Shown: positions 37,099 through 47,153 of the stretch, piece by piece
Layout of the letters: every line of letters begins with the position of its first letter
Numbering within the stretch: the stretch's first letter is position 1
Assembly (NCBI GenBank): GCA_025451875.1
Contig: JANWJQ010000020.1
Coordinates: 28,998 to 92,997, forward strand
Direction: 5' to 3'
Length of the DNA stretch: 64,000 nucleotides
Source: Rhizomicrobium sp.
GTDB lineage: Bacteria; Pseudomonadota; Alphaproteobacteria; Micropepsales; Micropepsaceae
Notes under the pieces: model-generated
What the model saw: the letters and a program-made list of their open reading frames with translations, nothing else
Databases searched by the model: none
What the model was told of the DNA's origin: nothing
Made by a program: the position numbers and the translations under genes

Positions 37099-38523
37099 AT
37101 GTCTTCTCCCCGCCGTTCCTTCGATCCGCGCCTGCTGGAAGGGTCGATTGTCAGTTCACTTGTGCTGCTCGCGGTGCCGATCATGGGCGCCAATATCTTG
37201 CAGGTGGCTTATCAGCTGGTCGATGCCTTCTGGGTGGGACGGCTGGGCGCCGCGGCCGTTGCGGCTGTCTCTCTCTCCATGCCCATTATGTTCGTGCTCA
37301 TTGCGGCCGGAATGGGCTTCGCCATCGCGGGCACCACGCTCATCGCGCAATATACCGGCGCGCGCGATCACGCGATGGTCGATCATGTGGCTGCGCAGAC
37401 ATTGCTCACGATTCTTGCCGTCTCGATTATACTGGGCGCGCTCGGCTTTGCGGTTGCGCCATGGCTTCTGCATCTGATGGGCGTTGCGCCCGATGTCTTC
37501 CGCAAGGCGCTTTCTTTCGTCCGTGTCGTCTTCATCGCGCTGCCTTTTACGTTTCTCTATGCGATGGCACAGGCACTGATGCGCGGCGTGGGCGAGGTGA
37601 GAGTTCCGCTCTACATCGTGGCCGGCACGGTGGTCGTGAATTTCTTTCTCGATCCGGTCCTGATTTTCGGCCGCTTCGGCATGCCTGCCTGGGGTGTCAC
37701 GGGCGCCGCTATTGCAACGCTGATCGCGCAGCTGTTGGCGGCGGTTGTCGCGCTCTGGCTGTTGTTCGGCGGTCGGTATGGCATCCATGTGCGCTGGCGC
37801 GACTTCAAGCCGGACTTTGCCTTCGTGAAGCGCGCGTTCCTGCTGGGTTATCCTGCGTCCATCGAGCAATCGGCGCGCGGCGTCGGCATGACGGTTATGA
37901 CGTTTCTCATCGTGAGCTTCGGAACCATCGTGACGGCAAGCTTCGGTGTCGCAACCAACGTGATAAACGTGATTGTTATCCCGGCGATGGGATTCTCGAT
38001 GGCCACCTCCACGCTGGTGGGCCAGAATATCGGTGCTGGAAACATCCCGCGTGCGGAGCAGACGGCGCGGCTTTCCGCGCTTGTCACCTTTGTCTCGTTA
38101 AGTCTGCTCGGATTGCTTTGTCATTTCCTGGCGACACCGATCGTGCGTTTTTTCGTTCCAGAGTCGCCGTCGGTCATTGCCGAGGGTGCGCACCTTCTGC
38201 GCATTGTCTCCTGGAGCTTCGGCTTCGTCGGTTTGCAATTCGCGTTACTGGGCGTATTGCGCGCCGCGGGTGAGATGCTGGCCGCCATGGCCACCAGCCT
38301 TGTCTCGCAGTGGATTTTACAGCTTCCGCTCGCCTATCTGCTCTCAAAGCACACGATGTTGGGCGCCGACGGACTGTGGTGGGCGCTCCCGCTGTCCAAC
38401 GTCGCGACAGCATGCATCGCCGGCGCTCTGTTCCTCTGGGGACCGTGGAAAACCCGCAAGCTCACGGGCCGCCCTTCCCTCGTCGTCCAACAGGAAGCCG
38501 TCGAGGAACAGGCGCAGATGTGA
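37099..38523 (+). CDS. MATE-family efflux transporter
   Basis: ILQVAYQLVDAFWVGRLGAAAVAAVSLSMP..., VGQNIGAGNIPRAEQTARL. Confidence 0.95.
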   Translation: MSSPRRSFDPRLLEGSIVSSLVLLAVPIMGANILQVAYQLVDAFWVGRLGAAAVAAVSLSMPIMFVLIAAGMGFAIAGTTLIAQYTGARDHAMVDHVAAQTLLTILAVSIILGALGFAVAPWLLHLMGVAPDVFRKALSFVRVVFIALPFTFLYAMAQALMRGVGEVRVPLYIVAGTVVVNFFLDPVLIFGRFGMPAWGVTGAAIATLIAQLLAAVVALWLLFGGRYGIHVRWRDFKPDFAFVKRAFLLGYPASIEQSARGVGMTVMTFLIVSFGTIVTASFGVATNVINVIVIPAMGFSMATSTLVGQNIGAGNIPRAEQTARLSALVTFVSLSLLGLLCHFLATPIVRFFVPESPSVIAEGAHLLRIVSWSFGFVGLQFALLGVLRAAGEMLAAMATSLVSQWILQLPLAYLLSKHTMLGADGLWWALPLSNVATACIAGALFLWGPWKTRKLTGRPSLVVQQEAVEEQAQM

Positions 38524-38527
38524 GGCA

Positions 38528-39916
38528 CTACATCTTCTTGTAGTCGCGTGCCGTGCTGTCGATCGCGGCTTTTAGCTTGACGATGATCTCTTCCACTTCG
38601 CTTTCCGAGATGATGAAGGGTGGCGCCAGAACCATCGTGTCGCGGATAGCGCGGCTCACGAGGCCGGAACTGAAGCAGTAATTGCGGCAATGCGTACCGA
38701 CATCGCCGATGTTCGGAAAGAACTCGCGCTTGCTCTTGTCGGCGACAAGCTCGATAGCGGCGATCAGGCCGATGCCGCGCACTTCGCCCACAATGGGATG
38801 GTCTTCGAAAGTCTCACGTAACCGGCGCTGCATATAGGGGCCGATGTCGTTCTTCACACGCGGCACCATTTTCTCGCGTTCCATCACTTCGAGATTCTTC
38901 AAAGCAACGGCGCTTGCTACCGGGTGGCCGGAATAGGTGTAGCCATGCACCAACTCTTCATTGGCATGCACGATGGCATCGCCCATGCGTTCGCCCAGCG
39001 AGATCGCGCTGATCGGCTGATAGCCCGACGATAGACCCTTCGCCATCGTCATGATGTCGGGTTTGATGCCGTAAGTGATGGAGCCGAACCATTCGCCCGT
39101 GCGTCCGAAGCCGGTGATGACTTCGTCGGTGTGCAGCAGCACGTCGTGCTTCTTGCAGATGCGGTTGATCTCTTCCCAGTACCCTGGGGGTGGGAAGATC
39201 ACACCACCCGCGCCATGCACAGGCTCGGCGGAAAAGGACGCGACATTGTCTGCGCCGAGCTCGAGAATCTTCTTCTCAAGTTGTTCGGCGACCTTGCGAC
39301 CGAGTTCTTCCGGCGTGATGTCGCCATAAGCCGCCTTTGAGCCATACCAGTAAGGTGTCGGCACTTTCTCGAAGCCCGGCAGCGGCAGGTCGAATTGCGG
39401 ATGCATCGGCGTAAGCCCGGAAAGCGACGCCGCAGCCATCGTCACGCCGTGATAGGCCAGCTCACGCGACAGATGGATCTTCTTGTGCGGCTTTTTCTTC
39501 AGGTTCCAGTAATAGCGGATCAGTTTCAGCGCGCTGTCATTGGCTTCGGAGCCGGAACTGGCGAACAGCACATGCTCATGGCCTTCCGGCAGGAGCTTGG
39601 CGAGCTTGTCGGCAAGTTCGGCGGTGTAGGGGTTCGTCGTCTTGAAGAAGTGGTTGTAGTAGGGGAGCGTCTTCAGCGCTTCATAGCCCGCCTCGGCCAG
39701 TTCCTTGTTGCCGTAGCCCACCTGCACGCACCAGAGGCCGGACATGCCGTCGATGATCTTGTGGCCTTCGGAATCCCATAGATAGACGCCATCGGCGCGG
39801 GTGATGACGCGCACGCCCTCCTTGTTGAGAGCGGCGGTGTCGGAGAAGGGATGGATATGATGGGCGGCGTCGATTGCCTGCCAATGTTTGGTGAGATTGT
39901 GTTCGCGCGTGTTCAT
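38528..39916 (-). CDS. Class III aminotransferase (putrescine-pyruvate / omega-amino acid type)
   Basis: LFASSGSEANDSALKL, LLHTDEVITGFGRTGEWF, MTMAKGLSSGYQPISA. Confidence 0.93.
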   Translation of the reverse strand: MNTREHNLTKHWQAIDAAHHIHPFSDTAALNKEGVRVITRADGVYLWDSEGHKIIDGMSGLWCVQVGYGNKELAEAGYEALKTLPYYNHFFKTTNPYTAELADKLAKLLPEGHEHVLFASSGSEANDSALKLIRYYWNLKKKPHKKIHLSRELAYHGVTMAAASLSGLTPMHPQFDLPLPGFEKVPTPYWYGSKAAYGDITPEELGRKVAEQLEKKILELGADNVASFSAEPVHGAGGVIFPPPGYWEEINRICKKHDVLLHTDEVITGFGRTGEWFGSITYGIKPDIMTMAKGLSSGYQPISAISLGERMGDAIVHANEELVHGYTYSGHPVASAVALKNLEVMEREKMVPRVKNDIGPYMQRRLRETFEDHPIVGEVRGIGLIAAIELVADKSKREFFPNIGDVGTHCRNYCFSSGLVSRAIRDTMVLAPPFIISESEVEEIIVKLKAAIDSTARDYKKM

Positions 39917-40083
39917 AGGATTTCACTCTCTGCAGTCGGAATGGAGAAGTGGTGGCAAAGCCGCCGGACGCGCAAAAGCGCGTTATCCCAGGCGCGGCGG
40001 ATTATAGCCGATGCGGGCGCAGAGGATCAGAAGGGTGTTCTTGGACGTCATGAGCGGGAGCCTAGCAGCGCCCGCTCCAAACG

Positions 40084-40737
40084 TCACGCCGCGTTGGCTT
40101 TTGGCCCCACGCCCTGTTTTGCCAACGCGCGCTGATAGGCCGGTCGCGCATGGCAACGCTCGAGATAGGCGCGGATCGCAGGGTGATTCTCGAATATCTT
40201 CGGCTCGTGCCGGGCGAAATCCAGCACCGTGGTCATCAGAATATCGGCCGGCCCGAAGACGTTGCCGACGAGATAATGCTTGTCGCCCATGGCGCGCGCC
40301 AGATCGGCAAGCCGCTCGTCTGCGAAGCCCATGAGTTCAGGGTAACGCTCGGCGCGACCCGTTTTCTCCATCCAGAACTTGTCCCAGCGCAAGATATCGA
40401 GGAACACCGGCTCGACGGTGTTCAGCGCCGCGAAGCACCATTGGTTCACTTCGGCGCGGGCGTGCGCATCCTGCGGCGCCTTGCCCGCGTTTTCATAGAG
40501 ATAAAGAACGATCGCGCCGGTTTCGAACATGCGCTGTCCGCCGTCCACCATGGACGGGATTTTTCCGAAAGGGTTGATCAGGCGGTTCGAATTTTCGCGA
40601 TGCTCGCCTTTGGACGAGTCCATCCAGTGGATGTCATAAGCAAGGCCGAGCTCTTCCAGCGCCCAGTAAACGCGCAGGTCGCGCACGATGCCTTTCAGGA
40701 AAGGCGGGAAGCCATAAGCGCCATAGACTGTGATCAT
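40084..40737 (-). CDS. Glutathione S-transferase family protein
   Basis: NPFGKIPSMVDGGQRMFETGAIVLYL, C-terminal GST helical domain. Confidence 0.92.
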   Translation of the reverse strand: MITVYGAYGFPPFLKGIVRDLRVYWALEELGLAYDIHWMDSSKGEHRENSNRLINPFGKIPSMVDGGQRMFETGAIVLYLYENAGKAPQDAHARAEVNQWCFAALNTVEPVFLDILRWDKFWMEKTGRAERYPELMGFADERLADLARAMGDKHYLVGNVFGPADILMTTVLDFARHEPKIFENHPAIRAYLERCHARPAYQRALAKQGVGPKANAA

Positions 40738-40780
40738 CGCGTCACCTCTTTCAAAATGCTAGCAGGCGGCTTTGCATCCG

Positions 40781-41344
40781 TCACTTCGCGGGCGGAGGAG
40801 ATGGCATCGGCTTGCCGTTCTCCGCGTAATATTTCAGATGCGCGACCAGATCCGTCATCATCTCATCCGCGGCCTGCGGCCACCGGCCCATGCCGCCTTT
40901 GACGAACCCGCCGACATTGTTGTCCAGAACAAGATCGGTGCCGTCGCCGCCGGCCTTGAGTGTGAAGGTGAGCGCGCCATCCACGCCCTGACCCTGGAAG
41001 GGTCCCATAGCGCCGCGAAATCGGATCGTCTTGCCAGGCATCGTGAACGCAACTGTCAAATGCTGCACCGATCCGCCTCCAGGCAAGATCTCACACAAGC
41101 AACCACCGGCCTTCGGATCGAGCGAAAGATTTTTGGCATCCTGCGAAAAGGTGTGTTCGGAATCCCACCAATTCTCTGGACGGATCAACGCGGCATAGAC
41201 TTTCGCAGGAGAAGCCTTGATCTGCACCGTCTCCTCGATGGCGAAACCTTGCGCATTGGATTCCACGACGGCGGCTTTCGCGCCACCGGCGATCAGAAGC
41301 AGCGCCACCGCGCCGCCGACGGCAAATTGCTTTATCATTCTCAT
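40781..41344 (-). CDS. Exported SRPBCC-fold protein
   Basis: Signal peptide, then IEETVQIKASPAKVYAALIRPENWWDSEHTFS. Confidence 0.85.
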   Translation of the reverse strand: MRMIKQFAVGGAVALLLIAGGAKAAVVESNAQGFAIEETVQIKASPAKVYAALIRPENWWDSEHTFSQDAKNLSLDPKAGGCLCEILPGGGSVQHLTVAFTMPGKTIRFRGAMGPFQGQGVDGALTFTLKAGGDGTDLVLDNNVGGFVKGGMGRWPQAADEMMTDLVAHLKYYAENGKPMPSPPPAK

Positions 41345-41814
41345 CCCTCCGCTGCTTGCTTGAACAATTCCATGATGCCCGGCCAGCCGCTATTGAGCTC
41401 GTCGCGCATCTTCTGGCCTGCCTCCTGGCCAAGGCTTTCGAAGTCGCGATGTTCGACTTCAACGCGCGTGGTATTGGCGTCCACGGCAATAAAGCGAACT
41501 TCGACTTCAGAGCCGACCGTCGTGTCGGGCTTCCACATCGCGTTGATCTCCCAACCGAAGACGATGCGTGATGGCGGCTCCCACACCCGCATATGCCCGA
41601 TCACGGCTTCGGAGCCGTCTTCATGCGTGGAGTACCAGCGACCACCCTTGCCCGGTTCGATCACGTTCGACACCACCGGCCCATTGCCCACGCCATGCGT
41701 CTTCGGCCACCAGCGATCGATGCCGTTGGTGAAGACATCGAATGCCTTCGCTTGAGAAGCCTTCACGGTGACCACCTTGTTCACCGGTGCAATCTGAATG
41801 GTCTTGGTATTCAT
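41341..41814 (-). CDS. SRPBCC/AHSA1 domain protein
   Basis: VNKVVTVKASQAKAFDVFTNGIDRWWPKTH, GGRWYSTHEDGSE; ATGA overlaps with neighbours. Confidence 0.9.
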   Translation of the reverse strand: MNTKTIQIAPVNKVVTVKASQAKAFDVFTNGIDRWWPKTHGVGNGPVVSNVIEPGKGGRWYSTHEDGSEAVIGHMRVWEPPSRIVFGWEINAMWKPDTTVGSEVEVRFIAVDANTTRVEVEHRDFESLGQEAGQKMRDELNSGWPGIMELFKQAAEG

Positions 41815-42116
41815 TTTCCGTCCTTCTCCACCTCGGCGCGGAACGCATCCAGCGCCGTATCCCAGAACTGATCGAGCCAGCGGCGCAACTGTCCGAGGCC
41901 CTTCGGATCGATTTCATAGATGCGGCGCGTACCGTCGCGTGTTTCGCGCACAAGACCCGCCTCCTTGAGAATTTTCAGATGCTGCGACACCGCAGGACGG
42001 CTGACGGGCAAGCCCTTGGCGATTTCGCCAACCGCCCGCCCCCCCGGTTTCAACCTTTCGAACACCCGTCTGCGAGTGGGATCGGAAAGCGCCGCCAATG
42101 CTCTATCGTAAGCCAT
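41811..42116 (-). CDS. ArsR-type HTH transcriptional regulator
   Basis: ALSDPTRRRVFERLKPGGRAVGEIAKGLPVSRPAVSQHLKILKEAGLV. Confidence 0.94.
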   Translation of the reverse strand: MAYDRALAALSDPTRRRVFERLKPGGRAVGEIAKGLPVSRPAVSQHLKILKEAGLVRETRDGTRRIYEIDPKGLGQLRRWLDQFWDTALDAFRAEVEKDGK

Positions 42117-42147
42117 TGCTTACCGTAAGCTATAGCTTACGATAGAG
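42101..42147. promoter_or_regulatory. 47-bp nested palindrome, candidate autoregulatory operator overlapping the arsR-type start codon
   Basis: CTCTATCGTAAGC-CATT-GCTTAC-C-GTAAGC-TATA-GCTTACGATAGAG; 21 of 23 positions symmetric. Confidence 0.8.
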
Positions 42148-42165
42148 TCAAGCGCTTTTGGTTTC

Positions 42166-43575
42166 TCAGGATTTCTGCAGGTTCAACGTGGCGTGCACTT
42201 GTCCATGCGCGGTGAATAGGGCGAGGAAACCCTTGTCGGTCCAGCCCAAGGTCGGCTGACTGAAGCCCTGCACCTCGCCATAAATGACCACGTCCTTGCC
42301 CTGCGGTTTGGCGAGCGCGCGGGTGACGCTGGCTTCCAGCTTGTCCATGTCATGCGCAACGTTGAAAACGAGATGCTGCTGAAGCTGCTGCGCCAGTTCA
42401 TCGCCGGCGAGCCAATGCATCGCTTTCAGCAGCAGATCTTCGGTGCCGGTATCATAATGCACATCGGCAATCCGCACATTGTTCGTTGCCGCGTCGAACA
42501 CCGGGCGCCCGCGCAGATAGCCATCACCACAGGAATTAAACCAGCCGAACACATCCCATCTCTGCGCTACGCAGAAGCGCAACGCGACGACGACATCATC
42601 ATGTGAGGGGAGGATTTCCAGTTTGGTGATCTTGATCTGTGTGCTGCCCACATGCGGTGGCCGCTTGTTCAGCCGTGCCAGAGCAAGCGTCGCCGCTTCT
42701 TCATAGGGCAACGTTACGGGGATTGTGAACGCAAAAGCGTTGGAAGGCGCGCCCAGCGCCGCCGGACGCGGCAGCGGAACCGGCTTTACGACGGGTGGCG
42801 TATCGGAAATCACCACATGTCCGCGCACATCGGCGGCAAGCGAAACTTGCAGCGTGTTGTTGACGCTCTCGACGCGCCCGATGCGCAGCGCCTGCGGTGT
42901 CAGAAGCAGCCAGGACAATGGCTTTTTGCCAACACGGATCGGCTGTTGTACCCGCGCCCACAACTTCTCCGCCTGCGGTTTCAGCTTGATCGCAGGGCCG
43001 AGTCTCTTGTCGAGTTGTTTGAAGATCTCGTCCGACAGATGTTCGTCGTTGTGGTTCCACAAATCGGTTACGCTCATATTGATCGGACCGAGCTGCAGAT
43101 GGGAATCGGAGAGCTGCACATCTCCATGGGTGTGCGTCTGCACATGCCAGTCCGGCGTCAGCGCGAGCGTGGAAAACGCGCGCGCTTCGCCGATGGCATT
43201 CGCGTCAGCGCCGCTCTTGAAGAACCCGCCCAGCTTCGCATGCGCCATAACGGAAAAGGGCAGGTCGATAGCGATGCCGCCATTCTGCGCCTGCGCGGTG
43301 ATCGGTCCCGTGCGCGTAGCGATCAAATCCATTTTGCATTTGGCGACGAAGCAGCTGACTTTTTTGCCGTTGATCTGTGCGATCTGCCGCTCGGTCTTGG
43401 CATTTAGCATGGCAGCGAGGTCGTTCACCGGCACGGCGAGCGATACCGAGACCGTGGAGACGGGCGGCTCCGGCATTTGCGGTGGCGGCGTGCGCTTCGG
43501 CGCGGGAGCCTCGAAGCCGCAGCCGGCGAGCGAGATCAGGAGTGCCGCACAGAGCGGCCAGGAAGGGGTTCGCAT
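42166..43575 (-). CDS. DUF4403-like lipoprotein
   Basis: MRTPSWPLCAALLISLAGCGFEAPAPKRTPPP lipobox, DUF4403-like VPVNDLAAMLNAK... and repeated beta-rich domain. Confidence 0.8.
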   Translation of the reverse strand: MRTPSWPLCAALLISLAGCGFEAPAPKRTPPPQMPEPPVSTVSVSLAVPVNDLAAMLNAKTERQIAQINGKKVSCFVAKCKMDLIATRTGPITAQAQNGGIAIDLPFSVMAHAKLGGFFKSGADANAIGEARAFSTLALTPDWHVQTHTHGDVQLSDSHLQLGPINMSVTDLWNHNDEHLSDEIFKQLDKRLGPAIKLKPQAEKLWARVQQPIRVGKKPLSWLLLTPQALRIGRVESVNNTLQVSLAADVRGHVVISDTPPVVKPVPLPRPAALGAPSNAFAFTIPVTLPYEEAATLALARLNKRPPHVGSTQIKITKLEILPSHDDVVVALRFCVAQRWDVFGWFNSCGDGYLRGRPVFDAATNNVRIADVHYDTGTEDLLLKAMHWLAGDELAQQLQQHLVFNVAHDMDKLEASVTRALAKPQGKDVVIYGEVQGFSQPTLGWTDKGFLALFTAHGQVHATLNLQKS

Positions 43576-43621
43576 GGCGCAAGTGTGGCCCATGCGGCAT
43601 GGCAAAAAAATGGTGAGAGGA

Positions 43622-44386
43622 TTAGGCCGCTGTAATGTGACGGGATTTCTCGCGGACTGCCTCGCCGAAGGCGGCGAAGATCGCGCGGCTTTGCGGGTTC
43701 TCTTTCCAGCGCCACTCCGGATGCCATTGCACCGCAAAGAGGAACCCTTTTGCGCCGGGCATGGAAACCGCCTCGATCTGTCCGTCTGGCGCGATCGCAT
43801 CGGCATGCAGGCCAGGCGCAATCTTGTCGATGCCCTGGCTGTGCAGCGAATTCACCCTGAAGGTTTTCTCATGCACCATTTTCGACAGAAGCCCGCCATC
43901 CTGCACCGTCACGTCATGCGCCGGCCCGTATTGCGTACCGAGATCGGTGTCCTTGTTCTCGCGATGATCCATGCGGCCGGCCACTTCCTGCACATGCTGA
44001 TGGAGCGTGCCGCCGAGCGCGACGTTCAATTCCTGAAAACCGCGGCAGACACACAGCGTCGGCGTTCCATGTTTGATGGCGGCTTCTAGCAGCGGCAAGG
44101 TAGTCGCGTCGCGGTTCTCGTCCTGCATCACGCCTTCGCGCGGTGCCGTGCCGTTGTACCGCTTGGGCGAAACATTCGAAGGCGAGCCGGTGAAGAACAA
44201 GCCATCCACGCTCGCCAAAATTTCAGATGCCGGAATGGAGTCCGGCAACACCGGGATGAGCAAAGGCAATGCGCCCGCGCCATCGCGCACAGCGGCGATA
44301 TATTTTTCCCCGACCATGTGAAATGGATGATGGCCGACCATGCGGTGGTCACAGGGAATACCGACGATGAAAGGTCGTTTGCTCAT
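43622..44386 (-). CDS. Gamma-glutamyl-gamma-aminobutyrate hydrolase-like class I glutamine amidotransferase
   Basis: PTLCVCRGFQELNVALGGTLHQHV, GFLFAVQWHPEWR. Confidence 0.92.
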   Translation of the reverse strand: MSKRPFIVGIPCDHRMVGHHPFHMVGEKYIAAVRDGAGALPLLIPVLPDSIPASEILASVDGLFFTGSPSNVSPKRYNGTAPREGVMQDENRDATTLPLLEAAIKHGTPTLCVCRGFQELNVALGGTLHQHVQEVAGRMDHRENKDTDLGTQYGPAHDVTVQDGGLLSKMVHEKTFRVNSLHSQGIDKIAPGLHADAIAPDGQIEAVSMPGAKGFLFAVQWHPEWRWKENPQSRAIFAAFGEAVREKSRHITAA

Positions 44387-44464
44387 GGCCGAAAACCTTG
44401 CATGGCGCCGCGCGGAGCGGCAAGGCGCGTAACCTGCGTTGCCGTCATGCTGCCGCGGCAGAGG

Positions 44465-45058
44465 TCATTTGTGATTGATCTTGAAGGCGGATTCCGGAAG
44501 GTCCACGCCTTGCTGCACATTGTTGAGGCTGACGGTTGTGGGTAGCCCTTGCGCATCCACGATCGTCCACTGGCGCAGCTCCATCCCCGGATCGGTGAAG
44601 ACGATGGTGATGTTGCCCGTGGTATTGCGGTCGCTGGCGCGCGCGGTGAGGATCAACTGGCCGGGACTGTGCTGCACATTGGTGACGTTGGCGCTGCGTT
44701 TCAGATCCAGATGATCTGAGAGCAGAAGATTGAGCGGCGTGCCTGTCAGCGGATAGCGCGTCGCGGTGTTGAGCTTGGTGTTGTAAACCGCGATGCCGAT
44801 ACCGTCGCTGATGACCAACGTCGGATTGGGCGGCGTGTAGTCGAAGCGGATCTTTCCTGGCTTCAGAATATAGAACTTGCCCTGATCGACCTGGCCTTGC
44901 GCTCCGATCTGCGTGAAGCCGCCGCGCATCGTCTTGATCGAATTCAGATAAGCGCTGACGCGATCCAGATCGGCGCTTTGCTCAGCGGTCCATTTCGCCG
45001 CCTGGGCAGGTCCGGCTGCGGCAAGCGCAAGCAAGGCGGCAAGAATCAATCGGCGCAT
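44465..45058 (-). CDS. lolA: Outer-membrane lipoprotein carrier protein LolA
   Basis: Signal peptide; SAYLNSIKTMRGGFTQIGAQGQVDQGKFYILKPGKIRFDY. Confidence 0.92.
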   Translation of the reverse strand: MRRLILAALLALAAAGPAQAAKWTAEQSADLDRVSAYLNSIKTMRGGFTQIGAQGQVDQGKFYILKPGKIRFDYTPPNPTLVISDGIGIAVYNTKLNTATRYPLTGTPLNLLLSDHLDLKRSANVTNVQHSPGQLILTARASDRNTTGNITIVFTDPGMELRQWTIVDAQGLPTTVSLNNVQQGVDLPESAFKINHK

Positions 45059-45099
45059 GGCTCGCGTGGATAGAGAAGTTTTGTGGCGGAATGAAGAGG

Positions 45100-45732
45100 C
45101 TAGGCCGCGTGCGTCGTCTTGCGCTCGGCTTCGCGTTCCGATTCGCTACAGGGGCACAGGCCCTGGAACATCAGGTTCAGCACACCGTCCAATTCGCGTT
45201 CCAGCTTGGCGAGGCTGAGCTTCGACCAGAGCTGCGGATAGCGGAACTTCATCGTCGCCGACTGGATCATCTCGGCGATTTCGTCCTTGTCGCCCGGCGG
45301 CATCATCTCGCCGCGCTTCTCGGCTTCTTCCATCAGCTCGACGAGGATCTTGCGCTCGTTGGCGAGCATCCAGTTCACATATTGGGGGCGCTCATGGCCG
45401 ATCTGCGTGGCCATCTCCAGCACGCGTGGATCCTTCTCCAGCTTCTGATAGGTACGCCGCAGCTCAGCGAAGAGCAGATCGCGCAGTCTTTCACGCGCGG
45501 ATTTGCCCGGCGCCAGCGCGATCTTGCGGGCGTTCACAAGATGGGTTTCATAGTCCTCGCTCGCGATCGCTTCGGCGATATCGAGCTTGCCGGGAAAGAA
45601 GCGATAGAGATTTCCGGGCGACATGCCGCAATCGGTGGCGATTTCCGCCATCGTGGTCTTGCCGTACCCAAAATGCGAAAAGCGCTTTTTGGCGGCTTCG
45701 ACGATCTTGTCGCGCACGTTGTCCTTGGTCAT
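45100..45732 (-). CDS. TetR-family regulator
   Basis: KIVEAAKKRFSHFGYGKTTMAEIATDCGMSPGNLYRFFPGK. Confidence 0.94.
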   Translation of the reverse strand: MTKDNVRDKIVEAAKKRFSHFGYGKTTMAEIATDCGMSPGNLYRFFPGKLDIAEAIASEDYETHLVNARKIALAPGKSARERLRDLLFAELRRTYQKLEKDPRVLEMATQIGHERPQYVNWMLANERKILVELMEEAEKRGEMMPPGDKDEIAEMIQSATMKFRYPQLWSKLSLAKLERELDGVLNLMFQGLCPCSESEREAERKTTHAA

Positions 45733-45854
45733 GGCGTCGCCTTCTCCCCCGGTTTGTTGTTCTTCGTTCTGACACGGAATGTAGGAGGTTTCTGTAAATA
45801 ATCAACAAAGCGTTCAGTCTTTTGCGCAGCGTTTTGGGCCGGAAATTCTAAGAA

Positions 45855-46859
45855 ATGCCAGAAAAAACAGCATCTTATAACAATATTGCAGTTATCGGGT
45901 CGGGTGCCTGGGGAACGGCGCTAGGGGCCGTCGCGGCCCTCGCCGGACGCAAAGTCACGCTCTGGGCGCGCGAAACCGCCGTGGTCGAGTCGATAAATTC
46001 GAAACATGAGAATGTTGGCTTTCTTCCGGGGTTCACGCTGCCGGCGAGCATCGTGGCGACGGCGGACATCGCGCAGGCCGCGCAGGCCGACGCGCTTCTG
46101 ATCGGCGCGCCAGCGCAGCATCTGCGCAGCACGCTCGCGCTCTTAAAGCCGCACCTCACCGCGAAGAAACCGCTGGTGCTTTGCGCCAAAGGCATCGAGC
46201 GCGACACACACAAGCTGATGACAGAGGTGCTCGTCGAATGCATTCCCGATTGCGAGCCCGCGATCCTGTCCGGGCCGTCCTTCGCGAAAGACGTTGCACG
46301 CAACCTTCCCACCGCCGTCACCATCGCCGCGAAGCTGGATGTCGCGCGCACGCTTCAGGAAGCATTCGGCCATCTCACCTTCCGGCCCTATGCGAGCGAC
46401 GATCTTACCGGCGTCGCGCTCGGCGGCGCGGCGAAGAATGTTTACGCCATCGCCTGCGGTATCGTCGCCGGCATGGGGCTGGGCGAAAGCGCCCGCGCGG
46501 CGCTTCTGTCGCGCAGCTTCGCCGAATTGTGCCGTCTCGGCGAAGCGATGGGCGCGCGCAGCGAAACGCTGATGGGGTTGTCGGGGCTTGGCGATCTTGT
46601 CCTTACCGCCACCAGTGCATCCTCGCGCAACTATGCGTTCGGCCTCGATGTCGGCAAAGGCTTGCCGCGCGAAGAACTCTATAAAGCTGGACGGCCGTTG
46701 GCCGAAGGCATCGCCACCGCGCCGGCCCTGGCCGCGCGTGCACATGAGCACAATATTGAACTTCCCATTGCGGAGACGACATCGGAAATTCTGCAAGGCA
46801 AGATCGCACTCGCCGATGCCATCCCGCGCCTGATGTCGCGCCCTCTCAAAACGGAGTAG
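45855..46859 (+). CDS. gpsA: NAD(P)H-dependent glycerol-3-phosphate dehydrogenase
   Basis: IAVIGSGAWGTALGAVAA, CAKGIERDT, GPSFAKDVARNLPTAV, GGAAKNVYAIACGI. Confidence 0.97.
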   Translation: MPEKTASYNNIAVIGSGAWGTALGAVAALAGRKVTLWARETAVVESINSKHENVGFLPGFTLPASIVATADIAQAAQADALLIGAPAQHLRSTLALLKPHLTAKKPLVLCAKGIERDTHKLMTEVLVECIPDCEPAILSGPSFAKDVARNLPTAVTIAAKLDVARTLQEAFGHLTFRPYASDDLTGVALGGAAKNVYAIACGIVAGMGLGESARAALLSRSFAELCRLGEAMGARSETLMGLSGLGDLVLTATSASSRNYAFGLDVGKGLPREELYKAGRPLAEGIATAPALAARAHEHNIELPIAETTSEILQGKIALADAIPRLMSRPLKTE

Positions 46860-46862
46860 AAA

Positions 46863-47153
46863 ATGCTGTTCGTGCTGACCGCCATCGACAAGGACAATTC
46901 GCTGGATTTGCGCATGAGCGTGCGCGAGCAGCACATGGCGTTCGTGAAAGAAACCGGCGTTGTGCGTCTTGGCGGACCGTTCCTCGATGCCAAAGGCGGC
47001 ATGGCGGGTAGCCTTATCATCTTCGAAGCTGCGGATATGGACGCGGCGAAAGCCTGGAATGCCAAGGATCCCTATATGAAAGCGGGCTTGTTCAAATCCA
47101 CCGACATCCGTCCGTGGAAGATGACGGCCAATTTCTGCGAGGCGAAACTCTGA
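46863..47153 (+). CDS. YciI-family protein
   Basis: MLFVLTAIDKDNSLDLRMSVREQHMAFV..., GGPFLDAKGGMAGSLIIFEA. Confidence 0.9.
   Translation: MLFVLTAIDKDNSLDLRMSVREQHMAFVKETGVVRLGGPFLDAKGGMAGSLIIFEAADMDAAKAWNAKDPYMKAGLFKSTDIRPWKMTANFCEAKL

Noticed and set aside
39983-40051. 22-codon minus ORF (MTSKNTLLILCARIGYNPPRLG) upstream of the aminotransferase as a leader peptide
   Set aside because: Weak SD and no attenuator hairpins; cannot be distinguished from chance.
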